Origin: Streptomyces poonensis
GTDB taxonomy: Bacteria; Actinomycetota; Actinomycetes; Streptomycetales; Streptomycetaceae
NCBI RefSeq assembly: GCF_014650915.1
Contig: NZ_BMVW01000021.1
Span: 49,161-113,160, forward strand
Length of the DNA: 64,000 nucleotides
Direction of reading: 5' to 3'
Shown here piece after piece: positions 32,425 through 41,124 of this stretch. Position 1 is the first letter of the stretch; every line of letters starts with the position of its first letter. The notes under the pieces were generated by a model. That model was given only the letters and a program-made list of their open reading frames with translations, was not told the origin of the DNA and did no database searches. A program made the translations under genes and the position numbers.

Positions 32425-33401
32425 GTGCCTTCCTCGTCGCCGTCGTCCTGTCGCTGGTCTCGGCGGTCGCGTACGCCGCCGCGGCCGTCGCCCAGGAACG
32501 GCTGGCGTCCCGCAGCGGCGGCGCGGGAGCGCTGCGGATGCTGGCGAGCGGGGCGTGGTGGGGCTCGGTCGCGCTGAACGCGGCGGCCGCCCTGCTGCAT
32601 GTCGTGGCCCTGAAGTACGGCCCGCTGACCGTGGTGCAGCCGCTCGGCGCGCTGACCCTGGTGGCCGCGGTACCGCTGGGGGCGCGGCTGGCCGGACGGC
32701 GGGTGAGCGCCGTGGAGTGGCGGGGCACGGCCCTCACGCTCGGCGGGCTGGCCGCGCTCCTGGCCGCCGCCTCCGGGCCCGCCCCCGACGACGTACTGAG
32801 CGTGCCGGAGGCGCTGGCGGTCGCCGGGGCGACGGCGGCGCTGATCGGGCTGCTGGCCCGGCCCGGCACCCGGCCCGGGCTGCGGCACGCGACCGCGTCC
32901 GGCGTCGCCTCGGGCGTCGCGTCGGCGCTCACCCAGACCGTGACGGTGGCCGCGACGGACCGCTCGGGCTCGCCGTTCGACGCCCAGGTGATCGGCGTCG
33001 CCGTGCTGGTCGCGGTGTTCGCTGCGGGCGGGCTGCTGCTGTCGCAGACCGCCTACCGGGACGGTCTCGGCGCCCCGCTCGCCGTGGTCACGCTGGCCAA
33101 TCCGGTGGCGGCCGCGGTGATCGGCCTCTCCCTGCTCGGCGAGCAGCTGCGGGGCGGTGCCGCGGGCCTGCTGCTCGCCCTCGCCGGGGCGGTGGCGGCG
33201 GCACTCGGCGTGGTGGCGCTGTGCCGCTCGGCACCGGAACCGGCCCCTGCCACCGCCGCCACCGCCACCGGGCAGTCACCCGCCGGCCCGGCCGGCGAGG
33301 AGCACCCGGTCGCCGCGGTCCTCGCGCTGCCCGCGCACCCGGTTCCGCACGAGCCGGCCCGGCTGCCGAGGCAGCCGGGCACCCGTCTCACGCGCCTCTA
33401 G
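32421..33401 (+). CDS. DMT/EamA-like multi-pass membrane protein
   Basis: A 326-aa protein with about nine or ten hydrophobic helices spanning residues 1-270, in the two-half arrangement of drug/metabolite transporter and NIPA-like proteins: VAYAAAAVAQERLASR at the N-terminus, YGPLTVVQPLGALTLVAAVPLGA, and QTAYRDGLGAPLAVVTLANPVAAAVIGL in the second half. The C-terminus (about 275-326) is Pro/Ala-rich and probably cytoplasmic. It is translated from the ATG inside the PAP2 stop (ATGA). Pairing with a PAP2 enzyme suggests lipid or envelope-precursor handling, but the substrate cannot be read from sequence. Confidence 0.85.
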   Translation: MSAFLVAVVLSLVSAVAYAAAAVAQERLASRSGGAGALRMLASGAWWGSVALNAAAALLHVVALKYGPLTVVQPLGALTLVAAVPLGARLAGRRVSAVEWRGTALTLGGLAALLAAASGPAPDDVLSVPEALAVAGATAALIGLLARPGTRPGLRHATASGVASGVASALTQTVTVAATDRSGSPFDAQVIGVAVLVAVFAAGGLLLSQTAYRDGLGAPLAVVTLANPVAAAVIGLSLLGEQLRGGAAGLLLALAGAVAAALGVVALCRSAPEPAPATAATATGQSPAGPAGEEHPVAAVLALPAHPVPHEPARLPRQPGTRLTRL

Positions 33402-33417
33402 CGCGACCGGTGCGACA

Positions 33418-35475
33418 TCACCGCCCCAGCGCGCCGATCGCCGGGTCGCTGACGCCCGCCCGCCCGTTCTCGACGTGCCCGGCGAACCGGCGCAGGAAGC
33501 CGGAGTCGCCCTCGGAGGTGACGGTCAGGTCGTACCAGCGCCTGCTCGCGCGCAGGTCCACGGTGTGACGGACGGTGGCGCCGGCCCGCACGCGCACCGT
33601 GCGGGGCCGCCCGCCATATCCATCGACGATCTTCAGGCTCACCGTGCCGGAGCCCTTGTTGGTGAAGGACAGCTCGATGTCGTCGCCCGCGTGCCGGGCG
33701 GTCACCTCGGGACCGGCCGCCCCGCCCGGACCCCGGAAGACGCGCAGGAAGCCGTTGGGGCCGTGCACGGTCAGGTCGTACGAGCCGTTCGAGTACGCCG
33801 CGTTCCAGGTGTCGGAGACGCGCTTCCCCGCCTCGGTGGTGTACGTCCACGGGCCGTCCGTGCGGTTGCCGGAGGTGACGTGGAAGGCGGCTCCCGCCCT
33901 GGCCCCGGAGGCGAAGGTCAGCGTGAACGTCCCGGCCGCCGGGTCCGCCGAGCCGTCCACGGACGGCGCGTACCTCAGCGGGCGGGCGGGGCGCAGCCCG
34001 CGCTCCTGCCGGGGCAGGCGCGCGTCGGACGGCGGCGTCGGACGGTAGTCGGGGTGACGGTCGCGGTCCTGCGGCTCGTACGCGTCGGTGTCCGGCAGCG
34101 CGGCCGGCCTGCTGTCCTTGCGCGAGAAGTCGAAGGCGCTGGTCAGGTCGCCGCAGATGGCCCTGCGCCAGGGCGAGATCTGCGGCTCGCGGACCCCGAA
34201 GCGGCGCTCCATGAACCGGACGATGGAGGTGTGGTCGAAGGTCTCGGAGCAGACGTAGCCGCCCTTGCTCCACGGCGACACGACCAGCATCGGCACGCGC
34301 GGGCCGAGGCCGTAGGGCCCGGCGACCCGGCTGCCGCTGCCCGGGAAGAGGTCGAGGGAGACGTCGACGGTCGACTTGCCCTGCGCGGCGGAGGCCGGCG
34401 GCAGCGGCGGCACGATGTGGTCGAAGAAGCCGTCGTTCTCGTCGTACGTGATGAACAGTGCCGTCTTCGCCCAGACCGCGGGGTTGGAGGTGAGCGCGTC
34501 CAGGACCTGCGCGATGTACCAGGCGCCGTAGTTGGAGGGCCAGTTCGAGTGCTCGCTGAAGGCCTCGGGGGCCGCGATCCACGAGATCTGCGGCAGCCGG
34601 TCCGCCTTCACGTCCGCCTTCAGCCGGTCGAAGTAGCCGTCGCCCGCCTTGACGTCCGTACCGGTGCGGGCCTTGTCGTACAGCGGGTCGCCGGGCTGGG
34701 CGTTGCGGTACTTGTTGAAGTAGAGGAGGGAGTTGTCGCCGTAGTTGCCGCGGTAGGCGTCGGATATCCAGCCCCAGGAGCCCTTCGCGTCCAGGCCGTC
34801 GCCGATGTCCTGGTAGATCTTCCAGGAGATCCCGGCCCGCTCCAGGCGCTCGGGGTAGGTCGTCCAGTCGTAGCCGAGTTCCTCGTTGCCGAGGACCGGG
34901 CCGCCGCCCTTGCCGTCGTTGCCGGTGTGGCCGGACCACATGTAGTAGCGGTTCGGGTCGGTGGAGCCGATGAACGAGCAGTGGTACGCGTCGCAGACGG
35001 TGAACGTGTCGGCGAGCGCGTAGTGGAACGGGATGTCCTCGCGGGTCAGGTACGCCATGGTGGTGGTGCCCTTGGCGGGGACCCACCGGTCGTACTTGCC
35101 GCCGTTGTAGGCCTCCTGCCCGTCGGGCCAGCTGTGCGGCAGGCCCTCCAGGAACTGCATGCCGAGGTCGTCGGCCTCGGGGTGGAAGGGCAGCAGTTCG
35201 CCGTCGCCGTCCGGCTGGTGCCAGACCGACTTGCCGTTCGGCAGGGTCACGGGGTGCGGGTCACCGAAGCCGCGGACGCCTCTGAGCGCGCCGAAGTAGT
35301 GGTCGAAGGACCGGTTCTCCTGCATCAGGACGACGATGTGCTCGACGTCCTCGATCGTCCCGGTGCGGTGGTTCGCGGGCAGCGCTGCGGCGCGCTCGAT
35401 GCTGCTCGAGAGCGCGGTGAACGCGGTGGTGGCACCCGCGAGCTGGAGGAATCGGCGCCGGTTGACTTCGGGCAT
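33418..35475 (-). CDS. Tat-exported phospholipase C, phosphocholine-specific type
   Basis: Hydrolyses phospholipids outside the cell, releasing phosphate or choline phosphate. The 685-aa protein starts with a twin-arginine signal (NRRRFLQLAGATTAFTAL), followed by the phosphoesterase domain: EHIVVLMQENRSFDHYFG (about 45-62), FTVCDAYHCSFIGSTDPNR, LFITYDENDGFFDHIVPP and FDHTSIVRFMERRFGV. Two C-terminal beta domains of the DUF756 type (about 490-680, each with the NGFLRVFRG/SGFLRRFAG motif) match the family plan. Length is normal. It is convergent with the EamA-like gene, only 16 bp apart. Streptomyces enzymes of this type are often induced by phosphate limitation; I saw no clear PHO box. Confidence 0.93.
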   Translation of the reverse strand: MPEVNRRRFLQLAGATTAFTALSSSIERAAALPANHRTGTIEDVEHIVVLMQENRSFDHYFGALRGVRGFGDPHPVTLPNGKSVWHQPDGDGELLPFHPEADDLGMQFLEGLPHSWPDGQEAYNGGKYDRWVPAKGTTTMAYLTREDIPFHYALADTFTVCDAYHCSFIGSTDPNRYYMWSGHTGNDGKGGGPVLGNEELGYDWTTYPERLERAGISWKIYQDIGDGLDAKGSWGWISDAYRGNYGDNSLLYFNKYRNAQPGDPLYDKARTGTDVKAGDGYFDRLKADVKADRLPQISWIAAPEAFSEHSNWPSNYGAWYIAQVLDALTSNPAVWAKTALFITYDENDGFFDHIVPPLPPASAAQGKSTVDVSLDLFPGSGSRVAGPYGLGPRVPMLVVSPWSKGGYVCSETFDHTSIVRFMERRFGVREPQISPWRRAICGDLTSAFDFSRKDSRPAALPDTDAYEPQDRDRHPDYRPTPPSDARLPRQERGLRPARPLRYAPSVDGSADPAAGTFTLTFASGARAGAAFHVTSGNRTDGPWTYTTEAGKRVSDTWNAAYSNGSYDLTVHGPNGFLRVFRGPGGAAGPEVTARHAGDDIELSFTNKGSGTVSLKIVDGYGGRPRTVRVRAGATVRHTVDLRASRRWYDLTVTSEGDSGFLRRFAGHVENGRAGVSDPAIGALGR

Positions 35476-35652
35476 GGGTGGGTGACCTCTTGTCCTGGTG
35501 TGATGCGACGGATGGAACGCGTGCTGGGAGTGATCAAAGGGCAGCGAACTACGGGGAAGGGGCTGTGTCGTCCGTGTGACGCGCGGTGGTCCGCGGTGCG
35601 AACACCACCGGCCGGCCGTCGGCGGCAGGGGGTCCGCGGGCGCGCCCCCAGG

Positions 35653-36486
35653 TCAACCGCGTGTCGCGGTGCCGGGGAGAACGGCCGGCGCCCGGCCCGT
35701 GGGCGTCGCCGTACCCGCCACGCACAGGTCGGCCTCGATCCGGCACACCGTGGCCAGCAGCTGGGGCAGCAGGTCGCGGCGCACCGACTCCGCGGAGCTG
35801 CGGCCGGCGGGCACGGGGATGTTCACCGCCGCGACCACCTCGCCGTCCCGGTCCCGCACCGGGGCGGCGACCGAGCGCAGCCCCTCCTCCAGCTCCTGGT
35901 CGACGATGGCGTACCCCTGCCGCCGTACCCGCCGCAGCTCCGTCCTCAGCTGCTCCGGCGAGGTGACGGTGCGCCCGGTCAGGGGCCGCAGTTCGGCCCG
36001 GGCGAGCCAGGCGTCGACCTCCTCGTCCGGCCGGTGCGCGAGGAGCACCCGGCCCACCGATGTCGCCTGGGCCGGGAAGCGGGTGCCCACGGTGATCGTC
36101 ACGGTCATGATGCGCCGGGTGGGCACCCGCGCCACGTACACGACGGCGTCCCCGTCGAGGACGCACAGCGACGACGACTCCCCCACCTGCTCCACGAGCC
36201 GCTCCAGATGCGGTGCGGCCAGCTCGGGCAGCGTGAAACTGGACAGATAGGCGTAGCCGAGTTCGAGCACGCGCGGGGTGAGCCGGAACAGCCGGCCGTC
36301 GGTGTGGACGTACCCGAGGTCGGCGAGGGTGAGCAGGAAGCGGCGGGCCGCCGCGCGGGTCAGCTCGCAGGCGCGGGCGACCTCGCCGATCGTCAGCGAC
36401 GGGTGCTCGGCGTCGAAGGCCCGGATGACCGCGAGCCCGCGCTCGAAGGACCGGACGAAGTGCGGTTCGCGGGCTCCCACAGGCAT
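35653..36486 (-). CDS. IclR-family regulator (PcaR/PobR-like)
   Basis: A 277-aa IclR protein: winged helix at about 15-70 (SFERGLAVIRAFDAEHPSLTIGEVARACELTRAAARRFLLTL) and effector domain from about 85 (SSLCVLDGDAVVYVAR, GTRFPAQATSVGRVLLA, RRQGYAIVDQELEEGLRSVAAPVRD). The EPHFVRSFERGLAVIRAF opening is the hallmark of the IclR subgroup that controls aromatic-acid genes. The start is the ATG at 36486 with GGAGG 5 bases upstream; ATG 36498 is an alternative. It is divergent from an ABC importer, and two tandem palindromes lie in between (36527-36562). I infer that it senses an aromatic or related acid carried by that importer. Confidence 0.92.
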   Translation of the reverse strand: MPVGAREPHFVRSFERGLAVIRAFDAEHPSLTIGEVARACELTRAAARRFLLTLADLGYVHTDGRLFRLTPRVLELGYAYLSSFTLPELAAPHLERLVEQVGESSSLCVLDGDAVVYVARVPTRRIMTVTITVGTRFPAQATSVGRVLLAHRPDEEVDAWLARAELRPLTGRTVTSPEQLRTELRRVRRQGYAIVDQELEEGLRSVAAPVRDRDGEVVAAVNIPVPAGRSSAESVRRDLLPQLLATVCRIEADLCVAGTATPTGRAPAVLPGTATRG

Positions 36487-36526
36487 CGCCGCCTCCATCG
36501 TCGCCGCCACGAGGACACGCGGAAGA

Positions 36527-36562
36527 GTGCGTTCTGTACGCACGAGGGTGCGTTCTGCGCAC
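36527..36562. promoter_or_regulatory. Tandem palindromic operators for the IclR regulator
   Basis: GTGCGTTCTGTACGCAC (36527-36543) and GTGCGTTCTGCGCAC (36548-36562) share the GTGCG-TTCTG core and are both palindromic in their arms. Their starts are 21 bp apart, two helical turns, on the side next to the IclR start. Such tandem sites are usual for IclR proteins. Confidence 0.6.
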
Positions 36563-36722
36563 GCTAGGAGTCCGCTTCCTGAGCTGTCAACGGCCTTGCG
36601 CGCCAAGGGCATTGACCCTGCCGGGCCGGGGCCTTACGTTCCCGCTGAGCACTTCAGTGCGGTCTGCGCACACCCGTACGCACAGCCTGTCGAGGAACAT
36701 CGGGATCCCTCCAGGAGGAGTC

Positions 36723-37691
36723 ATGCGTCGTCTGCTCGCCGGCCTCGCCGTCGGCACCGTACTGGCCGCCCTGCCGGCCTGCGGTTCGTCCGGCTCCGAC
36801 GACGAGCCCGCGGACAAGGAGTCCGGGGGCATCACCACCGTCAAGGTCGGCATCATCCCGATCGTGGACGTGGCGCCCCTCTACCTTGGCGAGAAGAAAG
36901 GCTTCTTCGAGGAGCGGGGCCTGAAGTTGTCGCTCAGCCCCGCGCAGGGCGGCGCGGCGATCGTGCCGGGTGTGGTCAGCGGCCAGTTCCAGTTCGGCTT
37001 CTCCAACGTGACCTCGCTGATGATCGCCCAGAGCAACGGCGTACCCGTCAGGGCCGTCGTCAACGGCGCCTCCTCCTCGGGGGTGGAGGGCGAGGACTTC
37101 GGCGGGCTGATGGTGAAGAAGGGCAGCCCCGTCAAGACGCCGAAGGAGCTGGAGGGAAGAAAGGTCGCCGTCAACACCCTGAAGAACATCAACGAGACGG
37201 CGGTGCGCAACTCGGTGCGCCAGGACGGCGGCGACCCCGACAAGGTGGAGCTCGTCGAGCTCGCCTTCGACCAGATGCCCGCGGCCCTGGAGAACGGCCA
37301 GGTCGACGCCGCCATGGTCGTCGAACCCGCGCTCGCCACGATCAAGGCACAGGGCGGCACCGAGATCGCCTCGTCGCTCGTCGACATCGCCGACAAGCTC
37401 ACCGTCGCCATGTACTTCACCTCGGAGAAGTACGCACAGGAGAACCCGGAGCTGGTGAAGAGATTCCGGGAGGCCACCGCGGAGTCCCTCGCGTACGCCG
37501 ACGCCCATCCCGACGAGGTCCGCGAGGTCGTCACCACCTACACGAAGATCCCGGCGGCAACGCTGGAGCAGGTGACGCTGCCGAAGTGGCCCGCCGAGGC
37601 CAACCGCGCCTCGATCATGGCCCTCCTGAAGCTGGGCAATGAGGACGGGCTCTTCAAGAAGTCGCCCGACCTGGACGCGCTGCTGCCGTGA
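36723..37691 (+). CDS. ABC importer substrate-binding lipoprotein (NMT1/SsuA-like)
   Basis: A 322-aa lipoprotein with a short signal and lipobox (VLAALPAC, Cys 20), then a two-lobe binding domain of the NMT1/SsuA/TauA family: VKVGIIPIVDVAPLYLGEKKGFFEERGLKLSL, VSGQFQFGFSNVTSLMIAQ, ELEGRKVAVNTLKNINETAVRNSV and ALENGQVDAAMVVEPALATI. Such proteins bind sulfonates, nitrate, pyrimidine precursors, riboflavin or aromatic acids. The start is the ATG at 36723 with AGGAGGAG just upstream. It heads a four-gene operon (binding protein, two permeases, ATPase) with ATGA/GTGA-type overlaps. IclR linkage favours an aromatic acid, by inference. Confidence 0.9.
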   Translation: MRRLLAGLAVGTVLAALPACGSSGSDDEPADKESGGITTVKVGIIPIVDVAPLYLGEKKGFFEERGLKLSLSPAQGGAAIVPGVVSGQFQFGFSNVTSLMIAQSNGVPVRAVVNGASSSGVEGEDFGGLMVKKGSPVKTPKELEGRKVAVNTLKNINETAVRNSVRQDGGDPDKVELVELAFDQMPAALENGQVDAAMVVEPALATIKAQGGTEIASSLVDIADKLTVAMYFTSEKYAQENPELVKRFREATAESLAYADAHPDEVREVVTTYTKIPAATLEQVTLPKWPAEANRASIMALLKLGNEDGLFKKSPDLDALLP

Positions 37692-38515
37692 AGGACGGAC
37701 ACCTCGACGGTGCCCCACCGGAGCGGGCGCGGGGCGGTCCCCCGGGCCTGACGAACGCCGCCCTGGGCGCGGCCGGCCTCGGGGGCTTCCTCGCCCTGTG
37801 CGAGGCGGTGCCGCGGCTCGGCGTCGTCTCCGCGGAGTACTTCCCGCCGGTCAGCCGGATCGCGGACGCGCTCGCCGGCGAGCTCGGCGACGGCGCCTTC
37901 TGGACCGCGCTCGGCGACACGCTCACCGGGTGGGCACTGGGGCTGGCGATCGCGGTGACGGCGGGTGTCCTCGCGGGGGTCGTGATCTCGGTCGTCCCGT
38001 ATCTCCGGGAGGCGACGGCGTCCACGATCGAGTTCCTGCGGCCCATTCCGTCGGTCGCCCTGATCCCCCTCGCGGTGCTGCTGTACGGCACCGAACTGCG
38101 CTCGGTGCTCCTGCTGGTGGTGTACGCGTCCTTCTGGCAGGTGCTGCTCCAGACCCTGTACGGCGTGCGGGACGTCGACCCGGTCGCCGAGGAGACGGCC
38201 CGCGCCTACGGCCTCGGCACCTGGGCCCGCGTCCGGCACGTCCTGTGGCCGACGGCCCTGCCGTACGTCATGACGGGCGTGCGGCTGGCCGCCGCGGTCG
38301 CGCTCATCCTCGCGGTGACCGCCGAACTCGTCATCGGCGCACCCGGGCTCGGCGCGCGCATCGCGGTCGCACAGACCTCTCAGGCGGTGCCGGAGATGTA
38401 CGCGCTGGTGGTGGTGACCGGAGTGCTGGGGCTGCTGATCAACGTGGGCGCGCGCACGGTGGAGCGGCGGGCGCTGGCCTGGCACCAGTCGGTGCGCGGG
38501 GAGGTGGCGGTGTGA
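37688..38515 (+). CDS. ABC importer permease 1 (SsuC/BPD_transp_1 type)
   Basis: A 275-aa inner-membrane permease with about six helices. The coupling EAA-like loop is ETARAYGLGTWARVRHVLWPTALPYVMTGVRLA (about 175-208), which contacts the ATPase. The start is the GTG at 37688 overlapping the binding-protein stop (GTGA). The first 20 residues are polar and Pro/Gly-rich. It pairs with the next gene as a heterodimeric channel. Its sequence differs clearly from permease 2, so the two are not a recent duplication. Confidence 0.9.
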   Translation: MKDGHLDGAPPERARGGPPGLTNAALGAAGLGGFLALCEAVPRLGVVSAEYFPPVSRIADALAGELGDGAFWTALGDTLTGWALGLAIAVTAGVLAGVVISVVPYLREATASTIEFLRPIPSVALIPLAVLLYGTELRSVLLLVVYASFWQVLLQTLYGVRDVDPVAEETARAYGLGTWARVRHVLWPTALPYVMTGVRLAAAVALILAVTAELVIGAPGLGARIAVAQTSQAVPEMYALVVVTGVLGLLINVGARTVERRALAWHQSVRGEVAV

Positions 38516-39291
38516 GGCGCCTGGCACGAGGGCTCGCCCTCATGCTCGCTCTTCCCGCGCTGCTGGTGACGGTGTGGTGGTTCGCGTCGGCGGACAGCAC
38601 CGACGTGTACTGGCCCCCGCTCCGTACGATCCTGACCACGTTCCCGGACGTGTGGACGGGCGAGCGGCTCCGCGCCGACGTGCTGCCGAGCCTGCTGCGG
38701 CTGCTGGCCGGGTACACGGCGGCGGCCGTGCTGGGTGTCGCGCTGGGCACGGTCATCGGCTCCTGCCGGCGGGTGCGGGCGGTGTGCGAACCGGTGCTGG
38801 AGTTTCTCCGCGCGGTGCCGCCGCCGGTCCTCGTGCCGGTCATCATGCTGTTCGCGGGCATCGGCGACACCATGAAGGTGGCCGTGATCGCGAGCGGCTG
38901 CGTCTGGCCGGTCCTGCTCAACACCGTCGAAGGCGTACGGGCGGTGGACCCGGTCCTGGCCGAGACGGCCCGCGGCTACGGCATCACGGGGGCCGCCCGG
39001 CTGCGCCACGTCGTGCTGCGCTCGGCGAGCCCGCAGATCTTCACGGGACTGCGGCAGGCGCTGTCCATCGGGATCATCCTGATGGTGATCAGCGAGATGT
39101 TCGCGGCCAGCAACGGGCTCGGCTTCACCATTGTGCAGTTCCAGCGGCAGTTCGCGATCCCCGGCATGTGGACGGGCATCCTGCTGCTCGGACTGCTCGG
39201 GTTCCTGCTGTCGGTCGTCTTCCAGCTGGTCGAGCGGCGGGTGCTCGGCTGGTACCACGGTCTGCGCGCGTCCTCACGGCGGTCGTCGTGA
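38512..39291 (+). CDS. ABC importer permease 2 (SsuC/BPD_transp_1 type)
   Basis: A 259-aa permease with about six helices and an EAA-like loop ETARGYGITGAARLRHVVLRSASPQIFTGLRQA (about 158-190). The periplasmic end region SEMFAASNGLGFTIVQFQRQF is characteristic of SsuC-like permeases. The GTG start at 38512 overlaps the stop of permease 1. It forms the translocation pore with permease 1 for the substrate delivered by the lipoprotein. Confidence 0.9.
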   Translation: MRRLARGLALMLALPALLVTVWWFASADSTDVYWPPLRTILTTFPDVWTGERLRADVLPSLLRLLAGYTAAAVLGVALGTVIGSCRRVRAVCEPVLEFLRAVPPPVLVPVIMLFAGIGDTMKVAVIASGCVWPVLLNTVEGVRAVDPVLAETARGYGITGAARLRHVVLRSASPQIFTGLRQALSIGIILMVISEMFAASNGLGFTIVQFQRQFAIPGMWTGILLLGLLGFLLSVVFQLVERRVLGWYHGLRASSRRSS

Positions 39292-39323
39292 CAGGTGCCG
39301 AGGGTCTCGTGAAAGGGCGGGTC

Positions 39324-40157
39324 ATGCTTGACGTACGGGGGCTGGGCAAGGTCTACGAGGGATCCGGCCGCCGGGTGGAGGCGGTACGGGACCTCACCTT
39401 CACGGTCGGCGCCGGGGAACTCGTCTGCCTGGTCGGCCCGTCGGGCTGCGGCAAGACCACCCTGCTGAAGTGTGTGGCCGGGCTGCTGGCGCCCACGGCC
39501 GGTGAGGTACTGCTGCGGGGCCGGCCGGTGACCGGTCCGCCGCCCGGCATGGCGGTGGTCTTCCAGGAGTACGGGCGCTCCCTGTTCCCCTGGATGAGGG
39601 TCGCCGAGAACGTCGGACTCCCGCTGAAGCAGAAGAAACTGCCCGGATCCCGCCGTCGCGACCTGGTCGCCGACGCGCTGCGGTCCGTCGGTCTGGCGGA
39701 CGCGGCGGGGGCGTACCCGTGGCAGCTGTCGGGCGGGATGCAGCAGCGCGTGGCGATCGCCCGCGCGCTCGCGTACGAGCCGGACGTGCTGCTGATGGAC
39801 GAGCCGTTCGCGGCGGTCGACGCGCAGACGCGCGCCGATCTGGAGGACCTGGTGCGCGGGCTGTGGCGGGAGCGCGGCATCACGGTCCTCTTCGTCACCC
39901 ACGACATCGACGAGGCCGTCTACCTCGGCGAACGCGTCCTGGTGCTGTCCGCCTCCCCGACCGTCGTCCAGGAGCAGCTGAGGATCGACCTGCCGCCGGA
40001 GCGGGACCAGCTGCACACCCGCGTGGCCCCGCGCTTCGCCGAGCTGCGCACCCATGTGTACGCACAGGTGCAGGCGGCGAAGCGCGGGACGGCAGCGGTG
40101 CCGACGGCGGACGCGCCCACCGTTCCGGGACGAACCCCGACGCCGCCGGCGACCTGA
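39324..40157 (+). CDS. ABC importer ATPase (SsuB/TauB type)
   Basis: A 277-aa ATP-binding subunit: Walker A GPSGCGKTT, Q-loop VFQEYGRSLFPWM, signature LSGGMQQRVAIARAL, Walker B VLLMDEPFAAVDAQTR and the switch histidine in FVTHDIDEAVYLGE. I use the ATG at 39324 (MLDVRGLGKVYEG), after GGGCGGG. In-frame GTG codons at 39288 (overlapping the permease stop as GTGA) and 39309 are alternatives, and the first would keep the operon's overlap pattern. The C-terminal 30 residues are Ala/Pro/Thr-rich. The coding end overlaps the left arm of the terminator hairpin. Confidence 0.92.
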   Translation: MLDVRGLGKVYEGSGRRVEAVRDLTFTVGAGELVCLVGPSGCGKTTLLKCVAGLLAPTAGEVLLRGRPVTGPPPGMAVVFQEYGRSLFPWMRVAENVGLPLKQKKLPGSRRRDLVADALRSVGLADAAGAYPWQLSGGMQQRVAIARALAYEPDVLLMDEPFAAVDAQTRADLEDLVRGLWRERGITVLFVTHDIDEAVYLGERVLVLSASPTVVQEQLRIDLPPERDQLHTRVAPRFAELRTHVYAQVQAAKRGTAAVPTADAPTVPGRTPTPPAT

Positions 40158-40177
40158 ACGCCGGCGGTGTCGGGGTT
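40133..40177 (+). terminator. Terminator hairpin straddling the ABC operon stop codon
   Basis: Nineteen-base arms (40133-40151 and 40159-40177) with one G-U pair and a 7-base loop, followed by CTTGGGG. The left arm is inside the last codons of the ATPase gene, whose TGA is in the loop. Confidence 0.75.
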
Positions 40178-40200
40178 CTTGGGGAAGGCCCGCGAGGCTG

Positions 40201-40875
40201 TCACGCCTCCGGAGCGGGCACCACGCTGAGATGGGTCGCCGTACGCCGGGCGCGCCCGGTCCCGCGCGACGAGCCGGACGCCGTACGCCGGGCCTCGCGC
40301 AGCACCAGCGTCAGGCGCGTGTATCCCATGTCCTGCAGGGTCTTCGGGGTCTCACCGACGACTCTGCAGTCGGTTCTGCCCCAGCGCGGGTCGGGGTGGA
40401 GCAGCGGGCGCACGGCGCCGTCGTCCTCGGCGGCGCCGGGGCCGACCGCACGGATCCAGTGCGGCAGGCCCTGGCGGTAGGCGGCGTCCATGATGGGGTC
40501 CTGGGCGATGTCCCGGCGGATGGACTGCAGGCCCCGGTCCTGGCCGTGGCGCTCCACGGCGGCGGCGAAGCCGGCCAGCATCGGCAGGCACCAGCTGGAC
40601 TCGTGCTCGCCGAGCACGGTGGCCGCGTCGGGGTGGAAGAGCACGAATCTGAGGAAGTTGTCGCCGGGCATGGCCGTCGGGTGCGGGCCGACGCCGTGGA
40701 ACAGCTTCTCGTACGCGCTGTTGGACAGCACGACGTCCCAGCGGTGGTCGAAGACGACGGACGGGAAGGGGACGGCCTCCAGGTAGGTGGCGTAGTCGTC
40801 CAGGTACGCCTGCGCCTCGGGACGTGTGGGGACGGGCCGCGGTGCGGACCGCTGCCCTCCTGCCTGATATGCCAT
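40201..40875 (-). CDS. MmyB-type ligand-binding domain protein lacking a helix-turn-helix
   Basis: A 224-aa protein matching the PAS-like MmyB ligand-binding domain: YLEAVPFPSVVFDHRWDVVLSNSAYEKLFHGVG (about 31-63), FLRFVLFHPDAATVLGEHESSWCLPML and the RVVGETPKTLQDMGYTRLTLVL end. Normal MmyB regulators carry an N-terminal XRE helix-turn-helix before this domain; here only about 25 polar residues precede it. An XRE regulator is encoded divergently 249 bp away, so DNA-binding and sensor parts may be separate proteins. A basic tail (REARRTASGSSRGTGRARRTAT) ends the protein. The ligand is unknown; fatty acids are bound by some MmyB-type domains. Confidence 0.8.
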   Translation of the reverse strand: MAYQAGGQRSAPRPVPTRPEAQAYLDDYATYLEAVPFPSVVFDHRWDVVLSNSAYEKLFHGVGPHPTAMPGDNFLRFVLFHPDAATVLGEHESSWCLPMLAGFAAAVERHGQDRGLQSIRRDIAQDPIMDAAYRQGLPHWIRAVGPGAAEDDGAVRPLLHPDPRWGRTDCRVVGETPKTLQDMGYTRLTLVLREARRTASGSSRGTGRARRTATHLSVVPAPEA

Positions 40876-40985
40876 CGGGAGGTCACCCCTCTTGCCTCTG
40901 CGGCCTTCACGTGGCGTCTTGATCCTGTCGCCCGTGAACGAGCCGTGTCAACTATCGTGGCATTCGGTGCCCGTTGACGGCTGAA

Positions 40986-41007
40986 TCTCGCCACAATTGT
41001 GGCGAGA
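40986..41007. promoter_or_regulatory. 22-bp perfect palindrome between the MmyB-like and XRE genes
   Basis: Arms TCTCGCCACAA and TTGTGGCGAGA meet at 40996/40997 with no mismatch, in the divergent promoter region. A looser GTCAAC...GTTGAC pair lies just to the left. It most likely is the operator of the neighbouring XRE protein and could control both directions. Confidence 0.65.
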
Positions 41008-41124
41008 CCTGGATGCGAGTTCGAGTCTGGGGCTAATCTCCACGCAGTTCACGGTGGTTGCCGGTGCCGGCGACCTCGCGTCCCGGGTCGTTCCGCACCA
41101 TCATGAGATTGGCTTGAGAGAGAC

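Noticed and set aside
33401..36567. Long plus-strand frame over the phospholipase C and IclR genes
   Set aside because: Antisense shadow with Val/Gly/Arg-rich composition; both minus-strand genes have full family motifs.
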